From Tenacibaculum sp. 190524A05c (GTDB taxonomy: Bacteria; Bacteroidota; Bacteroidia; Flavobacteriales; Flavobacteriaceae): a stretch of DNA of 64,000 nucleotides. This document shows, one piece after another, positions 54,032 through 63,346 of the stretch. The translations under genes and the position numbers were made by a program. Under the pieces are notes generated by a model. It made no database searches and was not told the DNA's origin. It saw only the letters and a list, made by a program, of their open reading frames with translations. Where the stretch lies: assembly GCF_964036595.1 (NCBI RefSeq), contig NZ_OZ038523.1:1804501-1868500 (forward strand), in the 5' to 3' direction. The number at the start of each line of letters is the position of its first letter. The stretch's first letter is position 1.

Positions 54032-55594
54032 ATGAAAAAAAAGGTATTTAAATTCTTTAAGATCATTCTGATAATGTTCTTAATTCCAACTCTAATAATT
54101 GCTGTTGGTATTATTTGGCCTACATCAAAAATAACAACTCCAGATAGGTTTCATACTGTACTCATAAAATCGATTCATATTATTGATGTACATACTGGAG
54201 CGATTTTAGAAAATCGAAATATTTTAATTGAAAAGAATAAAATCATTCGAATTGACAGTTCAAATATATCTGTTGATAATCAAAATACGTTACAAATTGA
54301 CGGAACAGGTAAATATGCTATTCCAGGTTTATGGGATATGCATACACATTCAAATCAGCATTCTCCTTGGTTGCATCATCCAATTTACATTGCGAATGGT
54401 GTTACCGGAATACGAGATATGTCAGGACAACTTAATCGCAAAGACAGTTATTGGGTTGGCAGCAAAGAACGTTTAAAGTGGAATGCTGAATTGAATGTTA
54501 ATCAAAGAGTTTCTCCGAGATATATTTTACAGAGTAGTTATCAAATTGATGGACCATCTAGCGTTCCTGATGGATTTCCAAACTATTTCAAACTTAACAA
54601 TACAAACCAAGTAGATTCTTTATTGGGATACTATAAAAATGAAAACGTTGACTTCATTAAAATTTATCAGCAAATCCCTGTAGAATCTTATAAAAAACTG
54701 GCTCGTAATGCTCAAAATTACGGTTTACACATTGCCGGACACAAACCAATGTTTTTGAGTTTGGAAGAAGCTGTAAAACTTGGACAAAGAAGTTTTGAAC
54801 ATGGACGCATTTTTCTATTTGAATCTTTTCCAGAAACAGACAGTTTAAAAAACCCTCATAATTGGAAATCATATTTCTCGAAAAACAAACGAAAATTAGT
54901 TGAACAATACAATCCCGAAACAGCTCATAAATTAATGAACTTAATGCACTCGGAAAATACACACTGGGTTCCTACTTTACAAACTCTAAAATTTGAAGCA
55001 TCAGCACACAAAAAGGAATTTCTAGATAATCCGAATTTAAAATACGTAACCAGTGTAAGAAAGAACTTATGGTGGAAAATAGATGCTAATAATAATGCCA
55101 AACGAAATCAAACAGAAAACACTAAAGGTGTAAGTGGAAAATTTTACACTATTGCTAAAAAACAAATACAACAAGCTCATGATATAGGAGTTCCTATTAT
55201 GACAGGAACCGATGTTACCGATTCGTATACCTTCGCTGGATTTAGTGTTCATGATGAATTAATCGATTTGACTAAATGTGGATTAACTAATCTTGAAGCT
55301 TTAAAAACAGCTACAATAATTCCAGCTAAATATGCTCATAAAAATCATCTTTTTGGAAGTATCGAAAAAGGGAAAATGGCTGATTTAATTCTACTTAATC
55401 GTAATCCATTACAAGACATTTCGAATACAAAAGAAATCCATGGAGTTCTAATAAATGGAGTTTTTTACGACACACAAAAACTTGAAGAATTGAAAATATT
55501 TACAGCATCTCAAGCTTCTAGTTTTCACATGAATGTTAAAACACTTTTTAGTCTGTTCAACAGTCCACTCATAAGAGTACAATTCGCTGATTAA
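54032..55594 (+). CDS. Membrane-anchored amidohydrolase
   Basis: 520 residues. An N-terminal hydrophobic helix (about 8-28) anchors or exports it. The amidohydrolase fold shows the metal motif DMHTHSN, later HIAGH, and GTDVTD with the catalytic aspartate. The C-terminal segment GSIEKGKMADLILLNRNPL is typical of imidazolonepropionase-like hydrolases. Substrate unknown. It follows the NTF2-like gene by 52 bases and may be in the same regulon. Confidence 0.86.
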   Translation: MKKKVFKFFKIILIMFLIPTLIIAVGIIWPTSKITTPDRFHTVLIKSIHIIDVHTGAILENRNILIEKNKIIRIDSSNISVDNQNTLQIDGTGKYAIPGLWDMHTHSNQHSPWLHHPIYIANGVTGIRDMSGQLNRKDSYWVGSKERLKWNAELNVNQRVSPRYILQSSYQIDGPSSVPDGFPNYFKLNNTNQVDSLLGYYKNENVDFIKIYQQIPVESYKKLARNAQNYGLHIAGHKPMFLSLEEAVKLGQRSFEHGRIFLFESFPETDSLKNPHNWKSYFSKNKRKLVEQYNPETAHKLMNLMHSENTHWVPTLQTLKFEASAHKKEFLDNPNLKYVTSVRKNLWWKIDANNNAKRNQTENTKGVSGKFYTIAKKQIQQAHDIGVPIMTGTDVTDSYTFAGFSVHDELIDLTKCGLTNLEALKTATIIPAKYAHKNHLFGSIEKGKMADLILLNRNPLQDISNTKEIHGVLINGVFYDTQKLEELKIFTASQASSFHMNVKTLFSLFNSPLIRVQFAD

Positions 55595-55613
55595 CTTCTT
55601 AAAACCAATAATT

Positions 55614-55732
55614 ATGAGTACTATAAATAAAATACTAGGCTTTACAATCCTTTTATTATTGTAATTCTTACTTATGGGAGTGATGAGCATTTAGTAAACT
55701 ATTTAGAAAAACTAAATAAAAAATTAAAATAG
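55614..55732 (+). pseudogene. Frameshifted remnant of a short membrane gene
   Basis: ATG at 55614 opens MSTINKILGFTILLLL and stops after 16 codons. A shift back by one base continues as VILTYGSDEHLVNYLEKLNKKLK to a stop at 55730-55732. Joined, this would be a 39-residue protein with one helix and a basic tail. It may be a real frameshift, a sequencing error or chance. Confidence 0.4.
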
Positions 55733-55880
55733 TTGATAACTTCCAAGTTTATTCTAGCTTCATAAAACAAATGTTAAGCCACTCACAATAAACTCATTAT
55801 TGCAAGTTTTCAATTCCATTAAAAAAGTAATATATTCAGTTTTTAAATATTATGTAAATATCGCATAAGAAACAAAATTC

Positions 55881-56513
55881 ATGAATATCAATAAATTAAT
55901 TGTAGTGGTTCTACTTTCCTTCTCTTTTTATAATTGTAAGGTCACGAAAGGTGTTGAAAATCCAAAAGTAAAAAAAGCAATCAACCTTCAAAAAGAAGTG
56001 ATAGACCATCCGTTATTTAAAAAAATCCTATTGGAATTAGAACAAGAAGGAACAATTGATTGGAGTGAAGGCAGAACTAGTTCTATTCAGGAAGATCTTT
56101 CCAATTACGAATCTAATACACATTGGTTATTAGAACAATTCGAGAAGAAAAGGGGATATCATAAAGATGTTGTTTTTTTATGGCGAAAATTCAATCCTTT
56201 TTCAAAAACCAAAGCGGCAACTTATCCTTGCAAAGACTCAACTAAATTAAATAAATGGAGGTTAAAAAGAGATAAATATTCCATATTAAATACATTGATT
56301 CATGAGCGTGTACATTCTTTCTGTCACATTCATTCACGAAATAAACAAACTAAGCGAGAAAATCTATGCGATGCAGCTTATATAGCTGGAGATTTATCCG
56401 AGGCTATTATCTCAAATAAAATGGGAATTAAAGAACGAAGAATGAGCTTACCTATTTGTCCTGCGTTGATTCAAAAAATTGATGAATATGAATTGGTTAA
56501 AATAATTAAATAA
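55881..56513 (+). CDS. Lipoprotein with HEXXH motif
   Basis: 210 residues with a lipoprotein signal (SFSFYNCKVT, cysteine near residue 19). The middle contains TLIHERVHSFCHIHSRNK, with an HERVH zinc motif, followed by LCDAAYIAGDLSEAI. This could supply a third ligand as in small metallopeptidases. No family was recognised. If real it would be a periplasm-facing zinc peptidase. Confidence 0.68.
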   Translation: MNINKLIVVVLLSFSFYNCKVTKGVENPKVKKAINLQKEVIDHPLFKKILLELEQEGTIDWSEGRTSSIQEDLSNYESNTHWLLEQFEKKRGYHKDVVFLWRKFNPFSKTKAATYPCKDSTKLNKWRLKRDKYSILNTLIHERVHSFCHIHSRNKQTKRENLCDAAYIAGDLSEAIISNKMGIKERRMSLPICPALIQKIDEYELVKIIK

Positions 56514-56640
56514 CATCAATCTTATTCCCTGAAATTCAACTTCTTTATTTCAAATTAATGAATTACTTGTTAAGATTTTAATTAAGAAATTAAAAATTAA
56601 TTCATTAGATTAACCAAAACAATAGACCGATAAATTACTA

Positions 56641-57021
56641 ATGAATAACATACTGAGTACTGAAGAATTTCAACTTGAAATTGAATGGGATTTAAATTCC
56701 GGAATTATAAATTCAATATTGAATTCCAATCCTATAGAAGGCGTCGCAAACAATATTGGCGGAGAAGTATTTTTTTATCAGTATGATTTAGATATTCCTT
56801 TTAACGGAGAAGAAAAAGAAGTTTTTGAAGAAGGAGACGTTATTTATTGGAAATCTCCAACTGATCCGGAAAAATTTGGGATTTTATTTATGTATGGAAA
56901 TACAGATTATGGTGATGGCACAAAACCAAGAACTTCAAGTCCTGGAATAAAAATAGGAACCATCAAGGATATAAAATCAATATCAAAAATATCAACAGGA
57001 AGTATACTTAAGTTAGGATAA
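56641..57021 (+). CDS. Cyclophilin-like fold protein
   Basis: 126 residues. IGGEVFFYQYDLDIPF, then VFEEGDVIYWKSPTDPEKFGILFMYGNT and SPGIKIGTIKDIKSI fit the small cyclophilin-like (TM1367-type) family, which has no proven isomerase activity. No signal peptide. It begins an apparent operon, with the next gene 17 bases on. Confidence 0.78.
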   Translation: MNNILSTEEFQLEIEWDLNSGIINSILNSNPIEGVANNIGGEVFFYQYDLDIPFNGEEKEVFEEGDVIYWKSPTDPEKFGILFMYGNTDYGDGTKPRTSSPGIKIGTIKDIKSISKISTGSILKLG

Positions 57022-57038
57022 CATTTAAAAACAATTCA

Positions 57039-58622
57039 ATGGTTCAATCGTACAAGAAAAAACCCAAACTACAGGAACAATATGATACAATAGTTATTGG
57101 ATCAGGAATGGGTGGTTTAGCAACAGCTGCAATCTTAGCTAAAGAAGGTCAGAAAGTTTTAGTCCTTGAAAGACACTATACTCCTGGAGGATTCACTCAT
57201 ATTTTTAAACGTAAAGGTTATGAGTGGGATGTAGGAATTCATTACATCGGAGATGTACAGCGAGAAAATAGTATCCTTAAAAAAATATTTGATTACGTAA
57301 GTAACGATCAATTAAACTGGGAGGATATGGGTGAAGTTTATGATCGTATTATTATTGGTGATAAACAGTATGATTTTGTTAAAGGTGTTAAGAATTTTAA
57401 AGCAAAAATGATCAGCTACTTCCCTGAAGAAGAAAAAGCCATAAACACCTACATTAAATTAGTTTTTGAAGCTGTAAAAACAAGTAAAAACTATTATATC
57501 AGCAAAACAATTTCTCCTTTGTTAAATACCCTCATTGGAGGATTTTTGAAAAAACCTTTTTACAAATATTCTGATAAAACTACATACGAAGTTCTTAAAT
57601 CTTTAACCAATAACGAGGAGTTAATAAAAGTTCTAACGGGTCAGTATGGTGATTATGGATTGCCTCCAAAACAAAGTAGTTTTTCCATGCATGCTTCTGT
57701 AGCTCGTCATTATTTTGGTGGAGGAAGTTTTCCCATAGGAGGATCTTCTCAAATCGTAAATACAATTTCACCTGTGATTTCTGATGCTGGAGGTACAATT
57801 TTAACTAATGCAGAAGTCGATGAAGTTATAGTTAAGAACAATAAAGCTATTGGTGTTAAAATGTTAGATGGAAAAGAAATATTTGCCAGAAATATTGTGA
57901 GTAACGCCGGAATCATAACAACCTACACAAAGTTACTACCTCAACAAACAGTACAAAAGCATAAATTATTTGATAACTTACAAAAAGTAAAACCTTCGGT
58001 TGCGCATGTAAGTCTATATATTGGATTAGACGGATCACCAGAAGAATTGGAAATACCCAAAACAAATTATTGGATATATCCTGATAAAATAGATCATGAT
58101 ACTTGTGTGCAAAATTATTTAGAAGATTTATCACAACCCTTCCCTGTTGTATATCTTTCATTTCCTTCAGCTAAAGATCCAGATTGGTCTAATCGTTATC
58201 CGAGTAAAAGTTCGATTGATATAATTACTTTAATTCCATATGAAACTTTCGAAAAATGGTCTGATACTTCATGGAAAAAAAGAGGTGATGAATATGAAAA
58301 AATAAAAGAAGAAATCGCTCAGCGTCTTTTAGCGGAATTATATAAACAATTGCCACAAGTAGAAGGAAAGGTTTCTTATTATGAATTATCTACACCACTT
58401 ACAACAAAGCATTTCGTGAATTATCAAAAGGGAGAAATTTATGGATTAGATCATAGTCCAGAACGATATAGACAACCTTTTTTAAAACCTAAAACTCCGA
58501 TTAAAAATTTCTACCTAACTGGTCAAGATATTGTTACAGCAGGTATTGGAGGCGCTTTATTTTCTGGTGTATTATCAGCAATTGCAGTAACAGGAAAAAA
58601 CATTCTTAAGAAAATTCAATAA
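57039..58622 (+). CDS. FAD-dependent oxidoreductase, retinol saturase/phytoene desaturase family
   Basis: 527 residues. The dinucleotide motif VIGSGMGGLATAAILAKEGQKVLVLERHYTPGGFTHIFKRKGYEWDVGIHYIG matches the RetSat/CrtI-like group. A mid-part GGGSFPIGGSSQIV and the C-terminal LTGQDIVTAGIGGALFSGV fit as well. It reduces or saturates double bonds in isoprenoids such as carotenoids. The substrate is not clear and there are no carotenoid genes nearby. Confidence 0.85.
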   Translation: MVQSYKKKPKLQEQYDTIVIGSGMGGLATAAILAKEGQKVLVLERHYTPGGFTHIFKRKGYEWDVGIHYIGDVQRENSILKKIFDYVSNDQLNWEDMGEVYDRIIIGDKQYDFVKGVKNFKAKMISYFPEEEKAINTYIKLVFEAVKTSKNYYISKTISPLLNTLIGGFLKKPFYKYSDKTTYEVLKSLTNNEELIKVLTGQYGDYGLPPKQSSFSMHASVARHYFGGGSFPIGGSSQIVNTISPVISDAGGTILTNAEVDEVIVKNNKAIGVKMLDGKEIFARNIVSNAGIITTYTKLLPQQTVQKHKLFDNLQKVKPSVAHVSLYIGLDGSPEELEIPKTNYWIYPDKIDHDTCVQNYLEDLSQPFPVVYLSFPSAKDPDWSNRYPSKSSIDIITLIPYETFEKWSDTSWKKRGDEYEKIKEEIAQRLLAELYKQLPQVEGKVSYYELSTPLTTKHFVNYQKGEIYGLDHSPERYRQPFLKPKTPIKNFYLTGQDIVTAGIGGALFSGVLSAIAVTGKNILKKIQ

Positions 58623-58637
58623 AATATTTTATAGATC

Positions 58638-59183
58638 ATGAAAAGAATTATATCAGTTGTATTGTTCTCGTTAATTATCAGTAGTTGTTCTGATTCTGAA
58701 AAGAATGCTATTCAACTTGAAAAAATTAAATCTCTGGAAACTAAAATTGATAGTTTAAATCAATTAGTGGAAAACTCAAAAAGTACGAAGGGACAAATTG
58801 CAACCTTCTTGACTTTTCAAAAAGATAATGCAGAACAAGCCATGAATTTTTACATGGATTTATTTGACAATTCAGAGATAATTAACCTGAAACGATGGGA
58901 AAAAGGAAGCCCAGGAAAAGAAGGGAAAATCATGCATGCTACATTCAAATTAAATGATAAACTATTTATGTGTAGTGATAGTCCTGCTATCCATGCTTGG
59001 GATTTCACTCCTGCAGTTTCAAACTTTATAGAATGTAAAGACGAAAATCAAATAAAAGAATTGTTCACAAAACTTTCTGAAAATGGAAAAGTTATGATGC
59101 CCCTCGGAAATTATGGGTTTAGTCAAAAATTTGGATTTGTAGAAGATCAATTTGGAGTATCTTGGCAATTGAATTTAGAATAA
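58638..59183 (+). CDS. Lipoprotein with coiled coil and PhnB-like VOC domain
   Basis: 181 residues with a lipoprotein signal (LIISSCSDSE, cysteine near residue 17). A short coiled coil (IQLEKIKSLETKIDSLNQLVEN) leads to a VOC/PhnB-like domain (ATFLTFQKDNAEQAMNFYMDLFDNSEI, then IMHATFKLNDKLFMCSDS and VEDQFGVSWQLNL). Cytoplasmic PhnB-like proteins are common, but a lipid-anchored version is unusual. Metal ligands are not clear. Confidence 0.78.
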   Translation: MKRIISVVLFSLIISSCSDSEKNAIQLEKIKSLETKIDSLNQLVENSKSTKGQIATFLTFQKDNAEQAMNFYMDLFDNSEIINLKRWEKGSPGKEGKIMHATFKLNDKLFMCSDSPAIHAWDFTPAVSNFIECKDENQIKELFTKLSENGKVMMPLGNYGFSQKFGFVEDQFGVSWQLNLE

Positions 59184-59224
59184 GGACTATAACACGATCA
59201 TGTACAACTTAGTTAAAATAGAAG

Positions 59225-59929
59225 ATGATTCAGCTTATACTATATTCAGGTTTTGCAGGCATTACAGTTTTCTTAGGAGGAATTTTAGCAAATTACTTTA
59301 ATCATCATGTTAAAGAAAGCCCAGTTAAATATGAAATAACCCATACCTTAATGTCATTCGGTGCAGGTATAATTTTATCTGCTCTTGCATTGGTTTTAAT
59401 ACCGAAAGGAATGCAAGAATTAAATTTATTTCCTTTCATTTTTTCATTTCTTTTTGGAGCTCTCTTATTTATGATCCTCGATCAATATCTAGCTAAAAAA
59501 GGAGGACAAACGGCAACTCTTCTGGCAATGATGATGGATTTTATCCCTGAATCTGTTGCTCTTGGAGCTGTTTATGCAATCGAACCAGATATGTCTACAT
59601 TATTAGCGGTATTTATTGGTTTGCAAAATCTACCCGAGGCTTTTAATGCTTTTAGAGATTTAGTCCAAAGTGGATTCACCATACATAAAACTTTAATCAT
59701 ATTCTTTTTCTTAAGCTTTTTTGGGATTATTGGAGCATTAATAGGACATTTTGTACTAAGTAATTATCCAGATTTAACTTCACATTTAATGACTTTTGCT
59801 AGTGGTGGAATTCTGTATTTATTAATTCAAGATATTATCCCTGAAAGTAAATTAGAAAAAAGTTATCTAACGTCTTTAGGAGCTATTTTAGGTTTTTTAA
59901 TTGGGATTATTGGTGAAAAGATTATATGA
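59225..59929 (+). CDS. ZIP-family metal transporter
   Basis: 234 residues with eight predicted membrane helices. Helix 4 has MMMDFIPESVALGAVYA and helix 5 GLQNLPEAFNAF, the pattern of metal-binding residues in ZIP transporters (histidines replaced by P-E-S and N-L-P-E). It probably imports zinc or another divalent ion in the inner membrane. It lies 41 bases after the VOC lipoprotein gene and may be the last gene of that unit. Confidence 0.85.
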   Translation: MIQLILYSGFAGITVFLGGILANYFNHHVKESPVKYEITHTLMSFGAGIILSALALVLIPKGMQELNLFPFIFSFLFGALLFMILDQYLAKKGGQTATLLAMMMDFIPESVALGAVYAIEPDMSTLLAVFIGLQNLPEAFNAFRDLVQSGFTIHKTLIIFFFLSFFGIIGALIGHFVLSNYPDLTSHLMTFASGGILYLLIQDIIPESKLEKSYLTSLGAILGFLIGIIGEKII

Positions 59930-60044
59930 AAAATTAGATTTTCACTATTAAAAACTGAGCACATAATTCCTCTTCAATTTTCTTGTTTTGGTACAATTTT
60001 TGATTCGTTAAACCTAACCTTTAACCAATCAAAACTACTATAAA

Positions 60045-60608
60045 ATGAAAAAGATCTTCTATCTATTTAGTCTTGCAATTATTACACTTGCTTGTAGTTC
60101 TTGCTCTAATGATGATCTCGAAATTGCTGATGATGCAACAGGTATAATCAAATTTGATTATCAAAATAAATCCGTTCATTTTACTGCTACGACTACTAAT
60201 TTGGAACAAGAAGATATTTACGGATTTTCTGATCCTTCTATCCAATGGATTCAAATGCTACGCTTAGCAAAAACAAATGATTTCTCTCACAAAGTATTCA
60301 TATTTATGTCGGGAACAGATTTAAACTCATTACTGCTACCCTACACGTTTCAGTCTGGTATTGTAGGTGAGGATGCTCAAATTAATTATACTGTAGATCA
60401 AAGAATTGAAACTGATAGCAACGGACAAGATTTTGTTGTTACAAATACATATGCAGCTACTACATATTCAAATGATTTCACCTTAACAATACTATCTAAA
60501 GAAGATGGTGTTTTACGAGGTACTTTTGAAGGAAGAATTGAAAATCAAGATGGTGATTCTATCATGGTAAAAAACGGAACCTTCGATGTTCAAATTGTAG
60601 AAAAGTAA
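60045..60608 (+). CDS. Lipoprotein of unknown function
   Basis: 187 residues with a lipoprotein signal (ITLACSSCSND; cysteine about residue 17 or 20). The mature part is a beta-rich sandwich-like domain (DDATGIIKFDYQNKSVHFTA...; EDGVLRGTFEGRIENQDGDSIMVKNGTFDVQIVEK), typical of surface lipoproteins in Bacteroidota. Strong terminator downstream. Confidence 0.76.
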   Translation: MKKIFYLFSLAIITLACSSCSNDDLEIADDATGIIKFDYQNKSVHFTATTTNLEQEDIYGFSDPSIQWIQMLRLAKTNDFSHKVFIFMSGTDLNSLLLPYTFQSGIVGEDAQINYTVDQRIETDSNGQDFVVTNTYAATTYSNDFTLTILSKEDGVLRGTFEGRIENQDGDSIMVKNGTFDVQIVEK

Positions 60609-60657
60609 TATCTAAATAAAATATTTAGTACAAACTACCTGTAGAGTAGTTCAATAA

Positions 60658-60708
60658 ATGGCAATAACTTCTCGTTCGTTTATAAATTTCCGAGTTATTG
60701 CCATTTTT
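60658..60708 (+). terminator. Terminator after the 60045 lipoprotein
   Basis: ATGGCAATAACT (60658-60669) pairs perfectly with AGTTATTGCCAT (60693-60704), followed by TTTT. Confidence 0.8.
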
Positions 60709-60815
60709 CATTCTCTTCAATTAAGATTTTCCCACTCATTCATCATCATAATTTTAAATTTTTGTAACTTCAATACACAAATCATTCGCAAAAACTGATT
60801 TAAAACACGAGAATT

Positions 60816-61985
60816 ATGACACGAAAAGAGTTTATAAAAATCTGTAGTCTGTTAGGAATATCTTCTGTTTTCCATCCCACTCTTTCGGCATTAAACAAAA
60901 TTAAATCTAACAATTCAAGCAATAAAAACGATGGTAAAGTATTAATAATTGGAGCAGGAGCTGCGGGTTTAACTGCTGCTTATAAGTTATCACAATTGGG
61001 AATTGATTTTCAAATTTTAGAGGCTTCACCTACTTACGGCGGTAGAATGAAAACAGCGAAAGACTTTGTGGATTTTCCAATTCCACTTGGAGCAGAATGG
61101 CTTCATGTTGAAAGGGATGTTTTTGACGATGCAATTAAGAATCCTTCTGTTAAAGTAAATATCAAAACTGTTGGTTATTCATCTGATGATTACGGGATAT
61201 ACAATGGAGAAGAACTCTCTATGGACGATATGGGATTTGGAATTGATCAGAAGTTTATTGGTTCATCTTGGCTGAACTTTTTCGAGCAATATATTCTTCC
61301 TTCCGTAAAAAATAAGATTTCTTATAACCAAATCGTAAATTCTATTGACTATTCGAAAGATCTAATTAAAGTCACAACCCAAAAAGGTAAATTTGAAGCA
61401 GACAACGTAATCATAACAATACCCGTAAAAATACTTCAAAACGATACTATAAAATTTACACCTGATGTACCAGAATATAAAATTGAAGCATTTACAGAAG
61501 TTGAAGTATGGGAAGGTCTAAAAGTTTTTATTGAATTTTCGGAAAAGTTTTATCCAACTGCAATCGAAACAAAAGTAAAACCAAAAAACTCTGGTCAAAA
61601 AATGTATTACGATGCTTCTTATGGACAAAATTCAAAACGTAATGTGCTAGGATTATTTGTAGTAGGCTCTGCTACTCTACCCTATTTAGAATTATCAGAT
61701 AATGAATTAATTAAATATATTTTAAATGAGCTTGATGAAGCTTTTGATGGGAAGGCATCTGCTAGTTACATGAAACACATCACACAAAACTGGAGTAAAG
61801 AACCGTTTATTGAAGGTGCATATGTAAATGACAAAGAGGGTTGGAGAACAATAAAAAGTTTAGGAAAATCAATAAATAACAAACTATATTTTGCTGGAAC
61901 TTCCTACACAACTGGTGATGATTGGGGTGGTGTTCATAATGCTATATACTCAGGAATAAGAGCAATTGAAGAAATGTTAGAATAA
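60816..61985 (+). CDS. FAD-dependent amine oxidase-like protein
   Basis: 389 residues. After a hydrophobic N-terminal segment (KICSLLGISSVFHPTLSAL) comes the FAD-binding motif VLIIGAGAAGLTAAYKLSQLGIDFQILEASPTYGGRM, then GAEWLHVE. The C-terminal FAGTSYTTGDDWGGVHNAIYSGIRAIEEML completes the monoamine-oxidase-type flavoprotein. The signal lacks a twin-arginine pair but could still mediate export. Substrate unknown. Confidence 0.84.
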   Translation: MTRKEFIKICSLLGISSVFHPTLSALNKIKSNNSSNKNDGKVLIIGAGAAGLTAAYKLSQLGIDFQILEASPTYGGRMKTAKDFVDFPIPLGAEWLHVERDVFDDAIKNPSVKVNIKTVGYSSDDYGIYNGEELSMDDMGFGIDQKFIGSSWLNFFEQYILPSVKNKISYNQIVNSIDYSKDLIKVTTQKGKFEADNVIITIPVKILQNDTIKFTPDVPEYKIEAFTEVEVWEGLKVFIEFSEKFYPTAIETKVKPKNSGQKMYYDASYGQNSKRNVLGLFVVGSATLPYLELSDNELIKYILNELDEAFDGKASASYMKHITQNWSKEPFIEGAYVNDKEGWRTIKSLGKSINNKLYFAGTSYTTGDDWGGVHNAIYSGIRAIEEMLE

Positions 61986-62039
61986 TGTTCACGCAACCAT
62001 TCTACTTTTTTTACATCTTAAAATAAAAAACTTAGAACA

Positions 62040-62474
62040 ATGATTAAAGTATTCAAAACACTAATAGCGTTAACATTTTTATTCTCAACAATCTCTTTCA
62101 TGTCTTGCAATGACAATAACGATACTAATGTCAATTGTGAACAATCAGTTTGTACCGAAGAGTTTCGAACTATCCTAATCTTAGTTAAGGACCAAAATCA
62201 AAATGCTGTTGCATTAGATAGCTTTCAAACTATAAATACAGCTAATGGAGAAGATGTAACAGTTTCAGTTTCTAATTCCGGACTCGAAATGGCGCGCCAA
62301 TTTGGTCAATACCCACTATTAAATGATTCCAGTCTAGATACAAATGAAGAAATAGAAGTTCGGTTTAAAGGTTTTATAGATAATCAGGAAGTAATTAATG
62401 GTCTATATAAAGTTAGTTCGGATTGTTGCCATATCAATCTAGTTTCAGGAAATGTAGAATTTATACTTCAATAG
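62040..62474 (+). CDS. Small lipoprotein of unknown function
   Basis: 144 residues with a lipoprotein signal (ISFMSCNDNN, cysteine near residue 23). The mature part contains four further cysteines in pairs (NCEQSVCTEEF and DCCHI), unusual for this class and suggestive of disulfides or a metal site. It is 54 bases downstream of the amine oxidase gene, so co-transcription is possible. Confidence 0.72.
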   Translation: MIKVFKTLIALTFLFSTISFMSCNDNNDTNVNCEQSVCTEEFRTILILVKDQNQNAVALDSFQTINTANGEDVTVSVSNSGLEMARQFGQYPLLNDSSLDTNEEIEVRFKGFIDNQEVINGLYKVSSDCCHINLVSGNVEFILQ

Positions 62475-62550
62475 TATTAAATTCTGTAATTAATTCTTTA
62501 CTCATAACTTCAATTTTTAGTTATGATAAAACATCACATTAATACCTATT

Positions 62551-62583
62551 AAATAAACGCAACTAAGTAGCGTTTATTTTTTA
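62551..62583 (+). terminator. Terminator after the 62040 lipoprotein
   Basis: AAATAAACGC (62551-62560) pairs perfectly with GCGTTTATTT (62570-62579), followed by a T-run. Confidence 0.8.
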
Positions 62584-62588
62584 TTACG

Positions 62589-62596
62589 TATTTTTG
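62589..62596 (+). promoter_or_regulatory. Promoter -7 element of the DUF1826 gene
   Basis: TATTTTTG fits TAnnTTTG. It lies 54 bases before the ATG, just after the terminator above. Confidence 0.5.
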
Positions 62597-62649
62597 ATTT
62601 GCGATTTCATGGAAATCTAGGTTGAATTCAAGTATTAAAAACACTACAA

Positions 62650-63273
62650 ATGAAAACAGCAGACCTGATTAAAAATTCGATAGAAGGTGGAACTATAGAT
62701 ATTTTGGATAACATTCATAATAATGAGGTGAATATTGCAATTTATAATAGAAACATACATCACCTCAACTTTGAAATTTATCAATTACTTAAAAGAAAAA
62801 TTTCACTAAAAGTAAACGGAACCACAGAAAATATTCTGAGCGAAATTGCTCAAACAATTTCAACAGAAGATTACAATTCGTTATACAATGACATTAAAAG
62901 CTTATTAATTACTTTTAGCAATATTACAGGCTGCACTAATTTCAAATTATTACTAGCAACTGTAAATACAAATATGTGTAAACGATTTCATATGGATTTT
63001 AATTCTTTAAGACTTTTATGCACTTATAGTGGACCTGGAACATTATGGCTTACAGAAGATAATATTAACAGAGAAGCTCTAAACGCTAATGCAGATAATA
63101 ATTCAATTGTACTCAATTCGAATAATATTCAACAAGCAAATACAGGTGATGTAATTATATTAAAAGGTGCAAACTATGGAAACCAAGAATCTTTAGGTGT
63201 TGTTCATCGAAGTCCATCTATTGAAGAAACTAAATTTCAAAGACTTATACTTAGAATCGATGTAGTTCAATAA
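62650..63273 (+). CDS. DUF1826 family protein
   Basis: 207 residues. The family core is seen in MCKRFHMDFNSLRLLCTYSGPGTLWLTEDNI and the end VVHRSPSIEETKFQRLILRIDVV. DUF1826 is of unknown function. In some bacteria it occurs in zinc-responsive clusters next to COG0523 GTPases (established context); here a ZIP transporter lies 3 kb upstream, which is only suggestive. The histidine and cysteine pattern (KRFH, VVHRS) would fit a metal-binding cupin-like fold. Confidence 0.78.
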   Translation: MKTADLIKNSIEGGTIDILDNIHNNEVNIAIYNRNIHHLNFEIYQLLKRKISLKVNGTTENILSEIAQTISTEDYNSLYNDIKSLLITFSNITGCTNFKLLLATVNTNMCKRFHMDFNSLRLLCTYSGPGTLWLTEDNINREALNANADNNSIVLNSNNIQQANTGDVIILKGANYGNQESLGVVHRSPSIEETKFQRLILRIDVVQ

Positions 63274-63346
63274 ATTCATTTTTCATATTCATTATGGAAT
63301 TAAACATAAGTTTTCTTTAATTTTATTGACACCAAAACAAAGATCA

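Noticed and set aside
55650-55670. Programmed -1 frameshift
   Set aside because: There is no standard X XXY YYZ site or downstream structure; a decayed gene is simpler.
62650-63273. Zur-regulated zinc cluster with ZIP transporter
   Set aside because: The two genes are 3 kb apart with unrelated genes between, and no Zur-like palindrome was seen.
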